25,400 nucleotides of DNA from Candidatus Gastranaerophilales bacterium (GTDB lineage Bacteria; Cyanobacteriota; Vampirovibrionia; Gastranaerophilales; Gastranaerophilaceae), in contig CAJULH010000028.1 in NCBI GenBank assembly GCA_910587175.1, forward strand, positions 1 to 25,400, in the 5' to 3' direction. Shown here piece by piece: positions 7,953 through 15,725 of this stretch. The stretch's first letter is position 1, and the number at the start of each line of letters is the position of its first letter. The translations under genes were made by a program, and so were the position numbers. Below the pieces are notes generated by a model. It was not told the DNA's origin, searched no databases, and saw only the letters and a list, made by a program, of their open reading frames with translations.

Positions 7953-8765
7953 TTATAAATTTGTTTTTCCGACAAAAACCGGAATCTTTAAAAAAACAAT
8001 TTTATATTTTTTATTATCCCGACTTTTTTTAATCCGAATTATCGGAATGCCTAAAAACCTTATGGTTTCAGCGGTTTTGTATGAATTTATAAAATATTTA
8101 TCCAGGATTGTTTTGCGCTCTTTTTCACGCAATTCCGTATTTCTGGCAGAAATTCCGTTTTCATAATAGTTTGCAACAACATTTTTTAAATGTTTAAATT
8201 TGCATCCTTTGCTCAGGAAAAGCAGCCATTTGTCTAAATCTCCGCTTATTTTATACTCTTCGCTGTATGGTCCGAATTTTTCAAATAATTCCTTTTTTAT
8301 AAAACTTGCCTGATGGCTGATGCAGTTTTCGCACCAAAAAGGATAATCTAATTTTTTATAAAAATTTGTAGTGTATGTTTTGCCATTATCCTTGTGGGAT
8401 AAGCTGTTGCAGTATACTACATCGTTTTTTTTGAATGAGTTGGCATTTTTAAAAAAAAGTTTTTCAAGAGATGTATTCTCAAAAAAAGCGTCGCCCGCGT
8501 TCATAAAATTCAGCCAGATTCCTTTTGCCTGTGCTATTCCTTTGTTCATGGCATTGTAAATTCCCGTATCCTTTTCAGATACAAAAAAGTCCATTTTGAA
8601 TTTATATTTTTCAAGTATTTTAAGGGTTTCGGCGTTTGAGCCGCCGTCAATCACTATCCATTCAAAATCCTTAAAAGTCTGTTCTGTAATACTTTTACAG
8701 GTTCTTTCAACCTCTTTTTCATTGTAGCAGACGGTTATTATGGAAAGTACCGGATTATCTGACAT
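7953..8765 (-). CDS. Family 2 glycosyltransferase (WcaA-like)
   Basis: This compact GT2 enzyme opens with LSIITVCYNE, followed by WIVIDGGS, the EKDTGIYNAMNKGI motif and the metal-site variant MNAGD. This pattern is common in small glycosyltransferases of exopolysaccharide clusters. The C-terminus carries two related hydrophobic-basic strings, RFLGIPIIRIKK and VFLKIPVFVGK, of the tail type often found in glycan-locus proteins. It converges on the ABC exporter gene, ending 16 bases from it. A promoter-like pair lies just upstream (8800-8827), putting the transcription start near 8793. I prefer the ATG at 8765, which gives a short leader and begins right before the domain. An ATG at 8792 adds nine residues and would be leaderless. 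Donor and acceptor are unknown. Confidence 0.84.
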   Translation of the reverse strand: MSDNPVLSIITVCYNEKEVERTCKSITEQTFKDFEWIVIDGGSNAETLKILEKYKFKMDFFVSEKDTGIYNAMNKGIAQAKGIWLNFMNAGDAFFENTSLEKLFFKNANSFKKNDVVYCNSLSHKDNGKTYTTNFYKKLDYPFWCENCISHQASFIKKELFEKFGPYSEEYKISGDLDKWLLFLSKGCKFKHLKNVVANYYENGISARNTELREKERKTILDKYFINSYKTAETIRFLGIPIIRIKKSRDNKKYKIVFLKIPVFVGKTNL

Positions 8766-8799
8766 TTTAATTTGCCTGTGTAAACTTTGCATCTTTTTT

Positions 8800-8827
8800 A
8801 TTATATCAGGAAATGCCCCGATATCAA
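8800..8827 (-). promoter_or_regulatory. Sigma70-type promoter of the minus-strand glycosyltransferase
   Basis: On the minus strand, TTGATA (8822-8827) and TATAAT (8800-8805) are separated by 16 bases. The -10 box is a perfect consensus and the -35 differs at one base. Transcription would start near 8793, giving the glycosyltransferase its own promoter. Seen in sequence, not tested. Confidence 0.6.
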
Positions 8828-8845
8828 AAGAACCGGGGCAATTTC
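8810..8845. repeat. Inverted repeat over the glycosyltransferase promoter
   Basis: TGCCCCG (8814-8820) is matched by CGGGGCA (8834-8840) across a 13-base gap. The match extends outwards as GGAAA/TTTCC with one bulged base. No T-run follows on either strand, so it does not look like an ordinary intrinsic terminator. It covers the -35 box and spacer of the minus-strand promoter and may be an operator or a structural element between the two minus-strand genes. Confidence 0.5.
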
Positions 8846-8882
8846 CAAGATAAGGCTTAAGAAGGCATTTTATAGCTGTTGT

Positions 8883-9242
8883 CTATATTTCTTTTCCATC
8901 AATTTTATTTATCGGAATACTTAGGGCGGAAAGTATTAAAGACCCAAGAAGCGCACTCCAAAAGCCTTCTACGCTAAAGCCCGGGGTTAGATACCCGGCA
9001 AGCATAAACAAAAGTGCATTGATAACCAGGCTGAAAAGCCCCAATGTTAAAAGGTTAATAGGCAGTGTGATTAAGTACACAAGCGGTTTTAATATTGCAT
9101 TGATAAGTCCTATTATTACAATTGCAATTAAAGCAGACTGTATTCCGGAAACGCTGATTCCGGGTATCAGCCAGGCTATAAAAAGGATTACCAGTGAATA
9201 CAAAAGCCATCTTAAAATCGTATAAACCATACTTTTAAACAT
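8883..9242 (-). CDS. YvlD-family four-helix membrane protein (PF04020)
   Basis: This 119-residue, almost entirely hydrophobic protein has about four transmembrane segments. It carries the family pattern of two similar halves, each with a Gly/Pro loop (WLIPGISVSG and YLTPGFSVEG) and a conserved NAILKPLVYLITLPINLLTLGLF-like middle. The family is widely labelled 'phage holin family 4', but members such as Bacillus YvlD are ordinary chromosomal membrane proteins. There is no phage gene nearby, so I do not call it a holin. Its function is unknown. The gene lies upstream of the minus-strand glycosyltransferase, separated by the inverted repeat and promoter described there, and diverges from def. 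Confidence 0.82.
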   Translation of the reverse strand: MFKSMVYTILRWLLYSLVILFIAWLIPGISVSGIQSALIAIVIIGLINAILKPLVYLITLPINLLTLGLFSLVINALLFMLAGYLTPGFSVEGFWSALLGSLILSALSIPINKIDGKEI

Positions 9243-9370
9243 CCTTTCTTTACACTTATTTTTTCAGATTTTTTTCTAAATTAAATTGCCTGAAAGTTTA
9301 ATATTTCCGGGATTAAAAGCTGAATCCAAATTTGAAAATATCCTCATTTTTAGCCTATTTGTGAAATTTG

Positions 9371-9379
9371 TGGTAGAAT
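9371..9379 (+). promoter_or_regulatory. Extended -10 promoter directly before def
   Basis: TGGTAGAAT is an extended -10 element (TGn followed by TAGAAT at 9374-9379) without a convincing -35 box. Its expected start point, about seven bases downstream, falls on or beside the A of the def ATG at 9386. No Shine-Dalgarno lies between them, so the mRNA may be leaderless. Confidence 0.4.
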
Positions 9380-9385
9380 TTATTT

Positions 9386-9976
9386 ATGGCTATATTGAAG
9401 ATTTTAAAGTATGGGGATCCTGTCTTAAGACAGAAGGCTAAAGAAGTTTCCAAGATTTCAAAAAAAATAAAAACTCTTATTGAAAATATGATTGATACCA
9501 TGTATGCAAACAATGGCGTTGGTCTTGCTGCACCGCAGGTGGGGGAGAGCCTTCGTATATTTGTAATTGATGTATCAAAGGATAACGAGCCTTACAACCC
9601 TGTTGTTTTTGTGAATCCTAAAATTATTAAAAAAGATGGTGCAATATGCGTTAAGGAAGGATGTTTAAGCTTTCCTGAAGCTTTTGTAAATGTCCGGAGA
9701 TATTCTGATGTTAAAGTGAAGGCACTTGATATAAACGGCAGACCTTTTGTTCTGGACGCAAAGAATGGCGAGCTTATGGCATATGCAATCCAGCATGAAA
9801 ATGACCACCTTGACGGAGTACTTTTTATTGACCATTCAAGGAATATTTTTGAGGCAACCGAAGTTCTTAAGGCAAATAATCTACCCCAGCTTGAAGACGA
9901 TAAACTCTTGAATGAAGCGGATTTGGAGGAGTTAATTTTGCAAAAAGAGGCTGCAGACAAGGATAAGGAGCGTTAA
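9386..9976 (+). CDS. def: Peptide deformylase
   Basis: Peptide deformylase removes the formyl group from the N-terminal methionine of new proteins in the cytoplasm. All three metal-site motifs are present: GVGLAAPQVG (residues 44-53), EGCLSFP with the metal Cys93, and QHENDHLDG with His137, Glu138 and His141. At 196 residues it is slightly longer than usual, with a charged C-terminal tail of about 40 residues. It is followed five bases later by fmt, the enzyme that adds the formyl group, which is the classic arrangement. No ribosome binding site precedes the ATG. An extended -10 element lies so close that a leaderless transcript is possible. Confidence 0.97.
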   Translation: MAILKILKYGDPVLRQKAKEVSKISKKIKTLIENMIDTMYANNGVGLAAPQVGESLRIFVIDVSKDNEPYNPVVFVNPKIIKKDGAICVKEGCLSFPEAFVNVRRYSDVKVKALDINGRPFVLDAKNGELMAYAIQHENDHLDGVLFIDHSRNIFEATEVLKANNLPQLEDDKLLNEADLEELILQKEAADKDKER

Positions 9977-9981
9977 GTAAA

Positions 9982-10932
9982 GTGACAATCAGCCTTATTT
10001 TCTTTGCCAGTCCGGATATTGCGCTTCCTTCTTTTAAAAAATTAATTGAGTCTCCTGATTTTGAAGTGAAGGCTCTTGTTACCCAGCCCCCGAAACCCGC
10101 AAAGCGAGGGAAAAAGATACAGGACTCTTCCGTGAAAAAGCTTGCTGTGGCACACGGAATTGATGTTTTGGAACCTGTTAAAATCGCCAAAGAACCTGAT
10201 ATAATTGAAAAATTGAAATCGTATTCCGTAGACTTCTTTGTTACCTTTGCTTTTGGGCAGATACTTAGCCAGGAAGTGCTTGATATTCCTAAGTTTCAAA
10301 CGATAAATTTGCACGCTTCACTTTTGCCAAAGTACCGGGGTGCCAATCCTATTTGCGCTGCCTTGCTTTCAGGCGATTCTGTTTCGGGGATTACAACAAT
10401 GGTAACGGTTTTAGAACTTGATGCCGGTGATATTTGCCTGACTGAGAAGATTTCCGATGTTGATAAAATGGATTTCCCTTGTCTTTCAAGAGAAATAGCT
10501 GAAAAATCACCGGATTTAATAATTAAAACATTAAAAGGCTTGTATGATAAAACATTAAAACCTTCTCCCCAAGGGAATTGCGGCGTTACATTTACAAAAA
10601 AACTTCAGAAATCTGATAAAGAATTACATTTTAAAAATCCTGCAAATGTCCTTCACAACAAGGTTAGAGCGCTTTGTGGCGTTAATACCTGTCATTTTTT
10701 GTACAACAGCAAAATTATTAAAGTTTTGAAGACGGATTTTTGCGATTTTTCCGATTGTGAAAATTTTGAACCGGGTGAAGTGATTTCAGTTGAAAAGCAA
10801 GGTATAGCTGTAAAATGCGCAGATGGAGCCATTTTACTAAAAACGGTGAAACCTGAAGGAAAACCTGAAATGCCTGCTTATGCCTGGTCTTTAGGCTCAA
10901 AGATAAAAACCGGAGATGTTATAGGATGCTAA
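9982..10932 (+). CDS. fmt: Methionyl-tRNA formyltransferase
   Basis: Fmt formylates the methionine on initiator tRNA using 10-formyltetrahydrofolate. The protein (316 residues) begins with the Rossmann strand ISLIFFASPDIALPSF. It shows the catalytic Asn109 and His111 in NLHASLLPKYRGANPI and the Asp147 region ELDAGDI, in the positions expected from the family. A C-terminal OB-like domain follows from about residue 205. The start is GTG, with AAGGAG eleven bases upstream inside the end of def. The 3' end overlaps aroH by seven bases, so def, fmt and aroH are probably one transcript. Confidence 0.96.
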   Translation: MTISLIFFASPDIALPSFKKLIESPDFEVKALVTQPPKPAKRGKKIQDSSVKKLAVAHGIDVLEPVKIAKEPDIIEKLKSYSVDFFVTFAFGQILSQEVLDIPKFQTINLHASLLPKYRGANPICAALLSGDSVSGITTMVTVLELDAGDICLTEKISDVDKMDFPCLSREIAEKSPDLIIKTLKGLYDKTLKPSPQGNCGVTFTKKLQKSDKELHFKNPANVLHNKVRALCGVNTCHFLYNSKIIKVLKTDFCDFSDCENFEPGEVISVEKQGIAVKCADGAILLKTVKPEGKPEMPAYAWSLGSKIKTGDVIGC

Positions 10933-11318
10933 ATAGAGGAGTGCAAACACGGGGAATACGCGGTGCTACGGTGGTTTCATCAAATATTTCCGAAGATATT
11001 GAAAAAGCTACAGTTGAACTCACGAATGAAATTATTGCTCAAAACTCAATAATGGTGCAGGATATTGCCTTTGCTATTTTTACTTTGACAAAGGATTTAA
11101 ATGCAGCATTTCCTGCCAAATTTGCCCGTTTGAACTGTGGTTTTGATATGGTTCCCATGATGTGTTATCAGGAGCTTGATGTTCCAAACTCAATAAGGAT
11201 GTGTCTTCGGGTACTTTTTGTGGTTAATACGGATAAAAACCAAAATGAAATAAAACATGTGTATCTAAAGGGTGCAAAATCCCTTAGGACAGACCTCGAG
11301 CGTGATATTTTAAAATAA
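10926..11318 (+). CDS. aroH: Chorismate mutase, AroH type
   Basis: This 130-residue protein converts chorismate to prephenate, the branch point to phenylalanine and tyrosine. It is the trimeric AroH fold known from Bacillus and cyanobacteria, not the helical AroQ type. The active-site residues of Bacillus subtilis AroH (Arg7, Glu78, Arg90, Tyr108) all have counterparts here at a constant offset of five: Arg12 in RGIRGAT, Glu83 in QELDV, Arg95 in MCLRVL and Tyr113 in HVYL. It overlaps fmt by seven bases and has only a weak ribosome binding site, suggesting translational coupling. An aromatic amino acid enzyme in a deformylase/formyltransferase transcript is a slightly odd partner. Confidence 0.93.
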   Translation: MLNRGVQTRGIRGATVVSSNISEDIEKATVELTNEIIAQNSIMVQDIAFAIFTLTKDLNAAFPAKFARLNCGFDMVPMMCYQELDVPNSIRMCLRVLFVVNTDKNQNEIKHVYLKGAKSLRTDLERDILK

Positions 11319-11333
11319 GAACGGAAAAATATT

Positions 11334-12665
11334 ATGTTAAAAATTATTGAAAAAAAACTTGTTGAATACCCGTTTTTGCCTGAACCGTTAAGTCTTATAA
11401 CCTTTGATAACGGGCACAGGCTGGTGCTTGCAAAAAAAGAAAGTCCGATGGTTAACGTTAGCACTTGGGTAAAGACCGGTTCTATTAATGAAAATGCTGA
11501 TAACAACGGTGTTTCCCACTTTCTTGAACATTTAATGTTTAAAGGAACACATAAATATAAAGCAGGCGAATTTGACTGTACGCTTGAGCGCAAAGGCGGC
11601 ATCATAAATGCTGCCACCTGGAAAGATTATACTTTTTACTATGTAACAATACCAAAGGCTCATCTGGCTCTTGCTTTGCATATGCATGCTGATATGATGA
11701 TTGACCCTGTTTTACCGGATTATGAAATCGGCTCTGCGTTTGATCCTTCCGGCATTCCGCCTAAGGACGGGCGCGAAAGGTGTGTTGTTATTGAAGAAAT
11801 CCGTATGGGACAGGATAGAAGCTGGCGCAAGGTATACGACAAGTTGAATGATGCAATGTATCAAAAACATCCGTATAAAAGAAATGTAATCGGCACAAAG
11901 GAAATAATAGCGCGCATTTCAAGGGATGACATTCTTGCGTATTATCAAAATTTCTATACTCCTTCAAATATGACAACAATTGTTGTGGGCGAGTTTGATG
12001 AAGAAGAAATTATTAAAATGGTGCAGGATGAGTTTAAGTTTCAAAATATAGCACCGGCGAAGCGTTTAACCCCTGATGACAGGACACCGGAAATTCAGAT
12101 TGCAGCCCCCGGAATTTTGGAAGAAACCGCTGAAATTCAAACTGGATATATTATGGCGGGATTTTTAGCAGACAAGGCTGGGAATTTAAAAGAGTCAATA
12201 GCTTTGGATTTAATTTCGGTAATTTTAGGGGAAGGTAAAAGTTCCAGATTGAACCGGAAATTTATTGAAACGCCTGAAAAGCCGCATTTTTATCAAATTG
12301 ACACCTGTCATTATCAATTCAAGGATGGGGACAATTTCTTTATAGAGGCAAATTTTGATGCCGGCTTTAAAGATGAAGTTATAGCTGAAATCCGCTCGGA
12401 ACTTGATTTAATGGCAAATGTGACAGTTGAAGAACTAAAAAAAGCAAAAAAACGTTTGAAGGTAAATTTTGCTGAAGCTGCAGAAACTGTGTCAGAGATT
12501 GCTGATACGATTGGACATTATATGACTGTGATGGACGATGTTTCACTTGCAAATGAATATCTGAAAACCCTTGACGGGATAGATACCACCTACATTGAAT
12601 CTGTTGTAAAAAAATATTTAACAAACGATAAATGCTCAATTAGTATTTTGATGCCAAAAGCTTAG
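11334..12665 (+). CDS. M16 family zinc metallopeptidase, catalytic subunit
   Basis: This 443-residue protein is an M16 peptidase of the processing-peptidase type. The inverted zinc motif is intact: His62, Glu65 and His66 in HFLEHLMFKGT. The distal metal-binding Glu is in VVIEEIRMGQD (Glu154/155). Between them is an extra Pro/Gly-rich loop of about 12 residues (around 133-148) that pushes the second motif further than usual. There is no signal peptide, so it is probably cytoplasmic. It sits 42 bases upstream of a second M16 protein lacking the zinc site. The two likely form a heterodimer like the mitochondrial and bacterial M16B pairs, which degrade or process peptides. The natural substrate is unknown. 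Confidence 0.92.
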   Translation: MLKIIEKKLVEYPFLPEPLSLITFDNGHRLVLAKKESPMVNVSTWVKTGSINENADNNGVSHFLEHLMFKGTHKYKAGEFDCTLERKGGIINAATWKDYTFYYVTIPKAHLALALHMHADMMIDPVLPDYEIGSAFDPSGIPPKDGRERCVVIEEIRMGQDRSWRKVYDKLNDAMYQKHPYKRNVIGTKEIIARISRDDILAYYQNFYTPSNMTTIVVGEFDEEEIIKMVQDEFKFQNIAPAKRLTPDDRTPEIQIAAPGILEETAEIQTGYIMAGFLADKAGNLKESIALDLISVILGEGKSSRLNRKFIETPEKPHFYQIDTCHYQFKDGDNFFIEANFDAGFKDEVIAEIRSELDLMANVTVEELKKAKKRLKVNFAEAAETVSEIADTIGHYMTVMDDVSLANEYLKTLDGIDTTYIESVVKKYLTNDKCSISILMPKA

Positions 12666-12707
12666 TTTGGACTATTTTACAGCTTTGCGGCAAATAAGGA
12701 GAATGAT

Positions 12708-13943
12708 ATGAAATTAATCCAGAAAGATGGAATTGATATAATTTTAAAAAATACAAAAAATACGCCAAGAATGGCTGTATGTTTGTATTTTTCAATAGAT
12801 GTGCCTGAAAAATATGCCGGAGTTTATACTCTTTTTTCAAAACTGCTTTTAAAGGGTACAAAAACGCGTTCTGCAGAAGATTTAGCGGATATTATAGAAA
12901 ACAACGGCATAGAAACTTCTGTTAAATGCAAACAGGATTATTTAAAAGTGTCAACACTTTTTTTGAATGAGGATTTTTCTCTTGCAACAGAGGTTTTGAC
13001 TGATATTTTGCAAAATTCTACATTTGATGCTTTTGAAAAAGAAGTTTTCAAAATGAAGGGTGAAATTATTTCAGACCTGGATTCTCCACAGATTAAAGCT
13101 TCTGACGCTTTTATTGAAAAGATTTTTGAAGGTCATTATTATGGAAATTCTTATTCCAAGACACTTGCCGAGCTGGATAAAATTCAAAAACAGGATGTGG
13201 TTGATGTTTTAACACAAATCATGAAGGCTAAAAAAGTGATATCAATTGCCGGGGATTTTTCCGACGAAGAGGGCATTGTTGAATATTTTGTAAAGAATTT
13301 TTCATTTATGAAAACCTGTTCTTCGAAATCACAAATTCCTGATGTGGCGTGTTTTATAACCGAAAATAATGAAGATAAAATAGTGAAAATTGCAAAAAAC
13401 GATGCAAAGCAGGCGCAAATCTTCAAAGGCTGCATTGTGGATACGCAATTTAGTGAAGATTATCCGAAAATTGTTGTTATGAATAATATTTTAGGCGCCT
13501 CTGGTCTTTCTTCAAGACTTTTTGTTGAACTTCGCGATAAGCAGGGGCTTGCATATACGGTTAGAAGCGCACTTGAACCCTTGCGACATTCTTCCCTTTT
13601 CTATTTTTACATAGGAACTGAGCCCAAAAATATTAAAAAATCCCTGGACGGGTTTATTACAGAGTCTAAAAAACTTATTGATGCGCTGCCATCCGAAACA
13701 GAGCTCAATGGTGCAAAGGAAAATATTATGGGGCGCCTTGAATATTTTTCCCAAACAAATGCTCAGCTTGCAAGCATTGCCGGGTATGATTATATTATGG
13801 GGCTTGGGCTGAATTATGAAGAAAAGTATAAAAAAATGCTCAATTCTGTCACCAGGGAAGACGTTTCCGATATGGCGCGAAAATATCTTTTAAATCCTGC
13901 TGTCATATCCGTTTTGGCACCGGAAGAGTATCTTAATTTTTAA
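12708..13943 (+). CDS. M16 family protein, catalytically inactive partner
   Basis: This 411-residue protein has the M16 fold. Where its neighbour has the HxxEH zinc site it reads TLFSK (residues 41-45) before the shared LLLKGT, so it cannot bind zinc in the usual way. It keeps the substrate-binding pair typical of non-catalytic subunits, Arg276 and Tyr283 in LRDKQGLAY. In heterodimeric M16B enzymes one subunit has the zinc site and the other the R/Y pair, which is exactly the division seen here. A good AAGGAGA precedes the ATG, and the gene is close behind the catalytic subunit gene, so they should be co-expressed. Confidence 0.9.
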   Translation: MKLIQKDGIDIILKNTKNTPRMAVCLYFSIDVPEKYAGVYTLFSKLLLKGTKTRSAEDLADIIENNGIETSVKCKQDYLKVSTLFLNEDFSLATEVLTDILQNSTFDAFEKEVFKMKGEIISDLDSPQIKASDAFIEKIFEGHYYGNSYSKTLAELDKIQKQDVVDVLTQIMKAKKVISIAGDFSDEEGIVEYFVKNFSFMKTCSSKSQIPDVACFITENNEDKIVKIAKNDAKQAQIFKGCIVDTQFSEDYPKIVVMNNILGASGLSSRLFVELRDKQGLAYTVRSALEPLRHSSLFYFYIGTEPKNIKKSLDGFITESKKLIDALPSETELNGAKENIMGRLEYFSQTNAQLASIAGYDYIMGLGLNYEEKYKKMLNSVTREDVSDMARKYLLNPAVISVLAPEEYLNF

Positions 13944-14021
13944 ATAAGTGTTAAAAATTTGCATGTTTTTAAGGTGTAAATTAGAATTAAAGTATATTTG
14001 CATTGTATTGGATAAAATATT

Positions 14022-15617
14022 TTGAGTACCGATATCAGGAATATAAATAAAGAGATTGATAAATTCAAAAGAAAAGGCGAAATTCAAAAAGCGATTGAAT
14101 TTTGCCAGACTATTCTTATGAAAGAGCCGAACCGCTATGATTTGCATGTGCGCCTTGGCGATTTGTATATGGATTGGCATTTGGATGTTTATCAGGCAAA
14201 ACAGTATATTGATGAAGCTATAACCCAGTATCAAAGGGCATCCGAGGCTTTAATTGATAACGGAGAGATATACTATAAAATAGGTTTTGCTTTTTTTCAC
14301 AAAGGTGAACTGGACCGTGCCATAAATTATTTTAACCTTGCAATTAAAAACGGTGCAGACAGGGCGCAGTGTCATTATATGCTTGCGCAATGTTTAAAAA
14401 AGAAGGATAGATATACGGATGCCTTGGAAGAGGCTGATAACGCTTTAAAATTTACACTGTTTAAGTCTTCAAGAATACATTATCTAAAGCACAGGCTTTT
14501 AAAAGTGTTGTTCTTTTCATCTTTTAAAACGAAGATGCAGAGTAATATTGAACTTTTATTGTCGTATATTTTTCTTCCGTTTGACCGGGAAGCAAAGAAG
14601 GATTTTTTCCAAAAACTAAAAATAATTGTAATTTTTCCGGATTTAGTTAAGGCGTTCTACGTTTCTAAAATAAAAGATTATGATGCCGGGATTAATTATT
14701 ATATAAAAATGATTGATAAGGTTCCCGGGTTTACACCTTTGTATTGTCTTTTGGGTGATATTTATAGAGCAATCGGAAAGCATGAAGAGGCTATAATTGA
14801 ATATAAGATGGCAAGATGGATTGATTCCCTTTGTTTTTCTGAATATTCAGGGCTTGTTCAGGCATATGAAGAGATGGGTGATTATGATAATGCAATAAGT
14901 ACATATTTAAAGTTTATTTCAATTCATCCTAACAATGCTATTTTACATAGTAATATTGCAAATCTTTATTTTATGAAAGGTGAATATGAACAGGCTGTGT
15001 CGCATTATCAAAGTGCAATTACTTTAAACCCAAAACAAGATTGGACAAGTATTGTGGCACAAACGCTCGGGTATGTTCAGCAAAATGTTATTAAAAATAC
15101 AGATGCTGCAATTGAGGCTTTCCAGTCTGCATACCTTTTGACGCCAAAGGAGCTGGATATCTATATTAGTCTCGGGTCTGCCTTCTATGATAAAGAAGAC
15201 TATAATAATGCATTGATAATATACAGAAGAGCGCTTGAGCTTGAACCGAATAATGCAAAAATTCACTGTAATTTGGGATATTTATACTGGGGTATGGGCG
15301 AATTATCCGAAGCTGTGAAAGAATATGAGCTTTCGATTAAAAATGACCCCGGGTATGCTATTGCCCATAACAACCTTGGTGTAATTTATCTTGATGATTT
15401 AGCACATATAGGAAAGGCGGCAGAGTGCTTTAAAGCTGCTATTGATGCAAATCCAAATTATGCCCTTGCATATTATAATCTGGCGCGCTCTCTTTCCATT
15501 AAGGGCGAAAAGGTAGAGGCTGCAAAATATTTCCAAATAGCCTACGATATCAATAGTGTTACAAATGAAATTGATCCTATGGAAATTCAAGACAGACTGA
15601 ATAGTCTTTTTGAATAG
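14022..15617 (+). CDS. Tetratricopeptide repeat (TPR) protein
   Basis: This 531-residue protein is built from many TPR units, visible as repeated A..Y...A..L.P signatures. Examples are the segments ending ALELEPNNAKIHCNLGYLY and CFKAAIDANPNYALAYYNLA. One block lies at roughly residues 10-145 and a second at about 230-525. Between them is a less regular, Lys/Phe-rich stretch (about 150-220) that could be membrane-associated or a linker. TPR arrays are protein-binding scaffolds; no enzymatic domain is seen. The start is an uncertain TTG. It is the only start codon between an upstream in-frame stop (14013) and the first repeat, and it has only a weak GGA upstream. No signal peptide. Partner unknown. 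Confidence 0.82.
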   Translation: MSTDIRNINKEIDKFKRKGEIQKAIEFCQTILMKEPNRYDLHVRLGDLYMDWHLDVYQAKQYIDEAITQYQRASEALIDNGEIYYKIGFAFFHKGELDRAINYFNLAIKNGADRAQCHYMLAQCLKKKDRYTDALEEADNALKFTLFKSSRIHYLKHRLLKVLFFSSFKTKMQSNIELLLSYIFLPFDREAKKDFFQKLKIIVIFPDLVKAFYVSKIKDYDAGINYYIKMIDKVPGFTPLYCLLGDIYRAIGKHEEAIIEYKMARWIDSLCFSEYSGLVQAYEEMGDYDNAISTYLKFISIHPNNAILHSNIANLYFMKGEYEQAVSHYQSAITLNPKQDWTSIVAQTLGYVQQNVIKNTDAAIEAFQSAYLLTPKELDIYISLGSAFYDKEDYNNALIIYRRALELEPNNAKIHCNLGYLYWGMGELSEAVKEYELSIKNDPGYAIAHNNLGVIYLDDLAHIGKAAECFKAAIDANPNYALAYYNLARSLSIKGEKVEAAKYFQIAYDINSVTNEIDPMEIQDRLNSLFE

Positions 15618-15725
15618 GGGTTTTACTGAAATTGCCGGAGTTTTAAAGGTGAACATTTACAATATGCAGAAACTTTTGCCCGGTAAGTTAATTTAAAAAA
15701 GTTCAATATGTTGTAAAGTTTTTTT

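Noticed and set aside
8883..9242. Phage holin / prophage signal
   Set aside because: The family name is historical; the protein is a chromosomal YvlD-type membrane protein and no phage gene is nearby.
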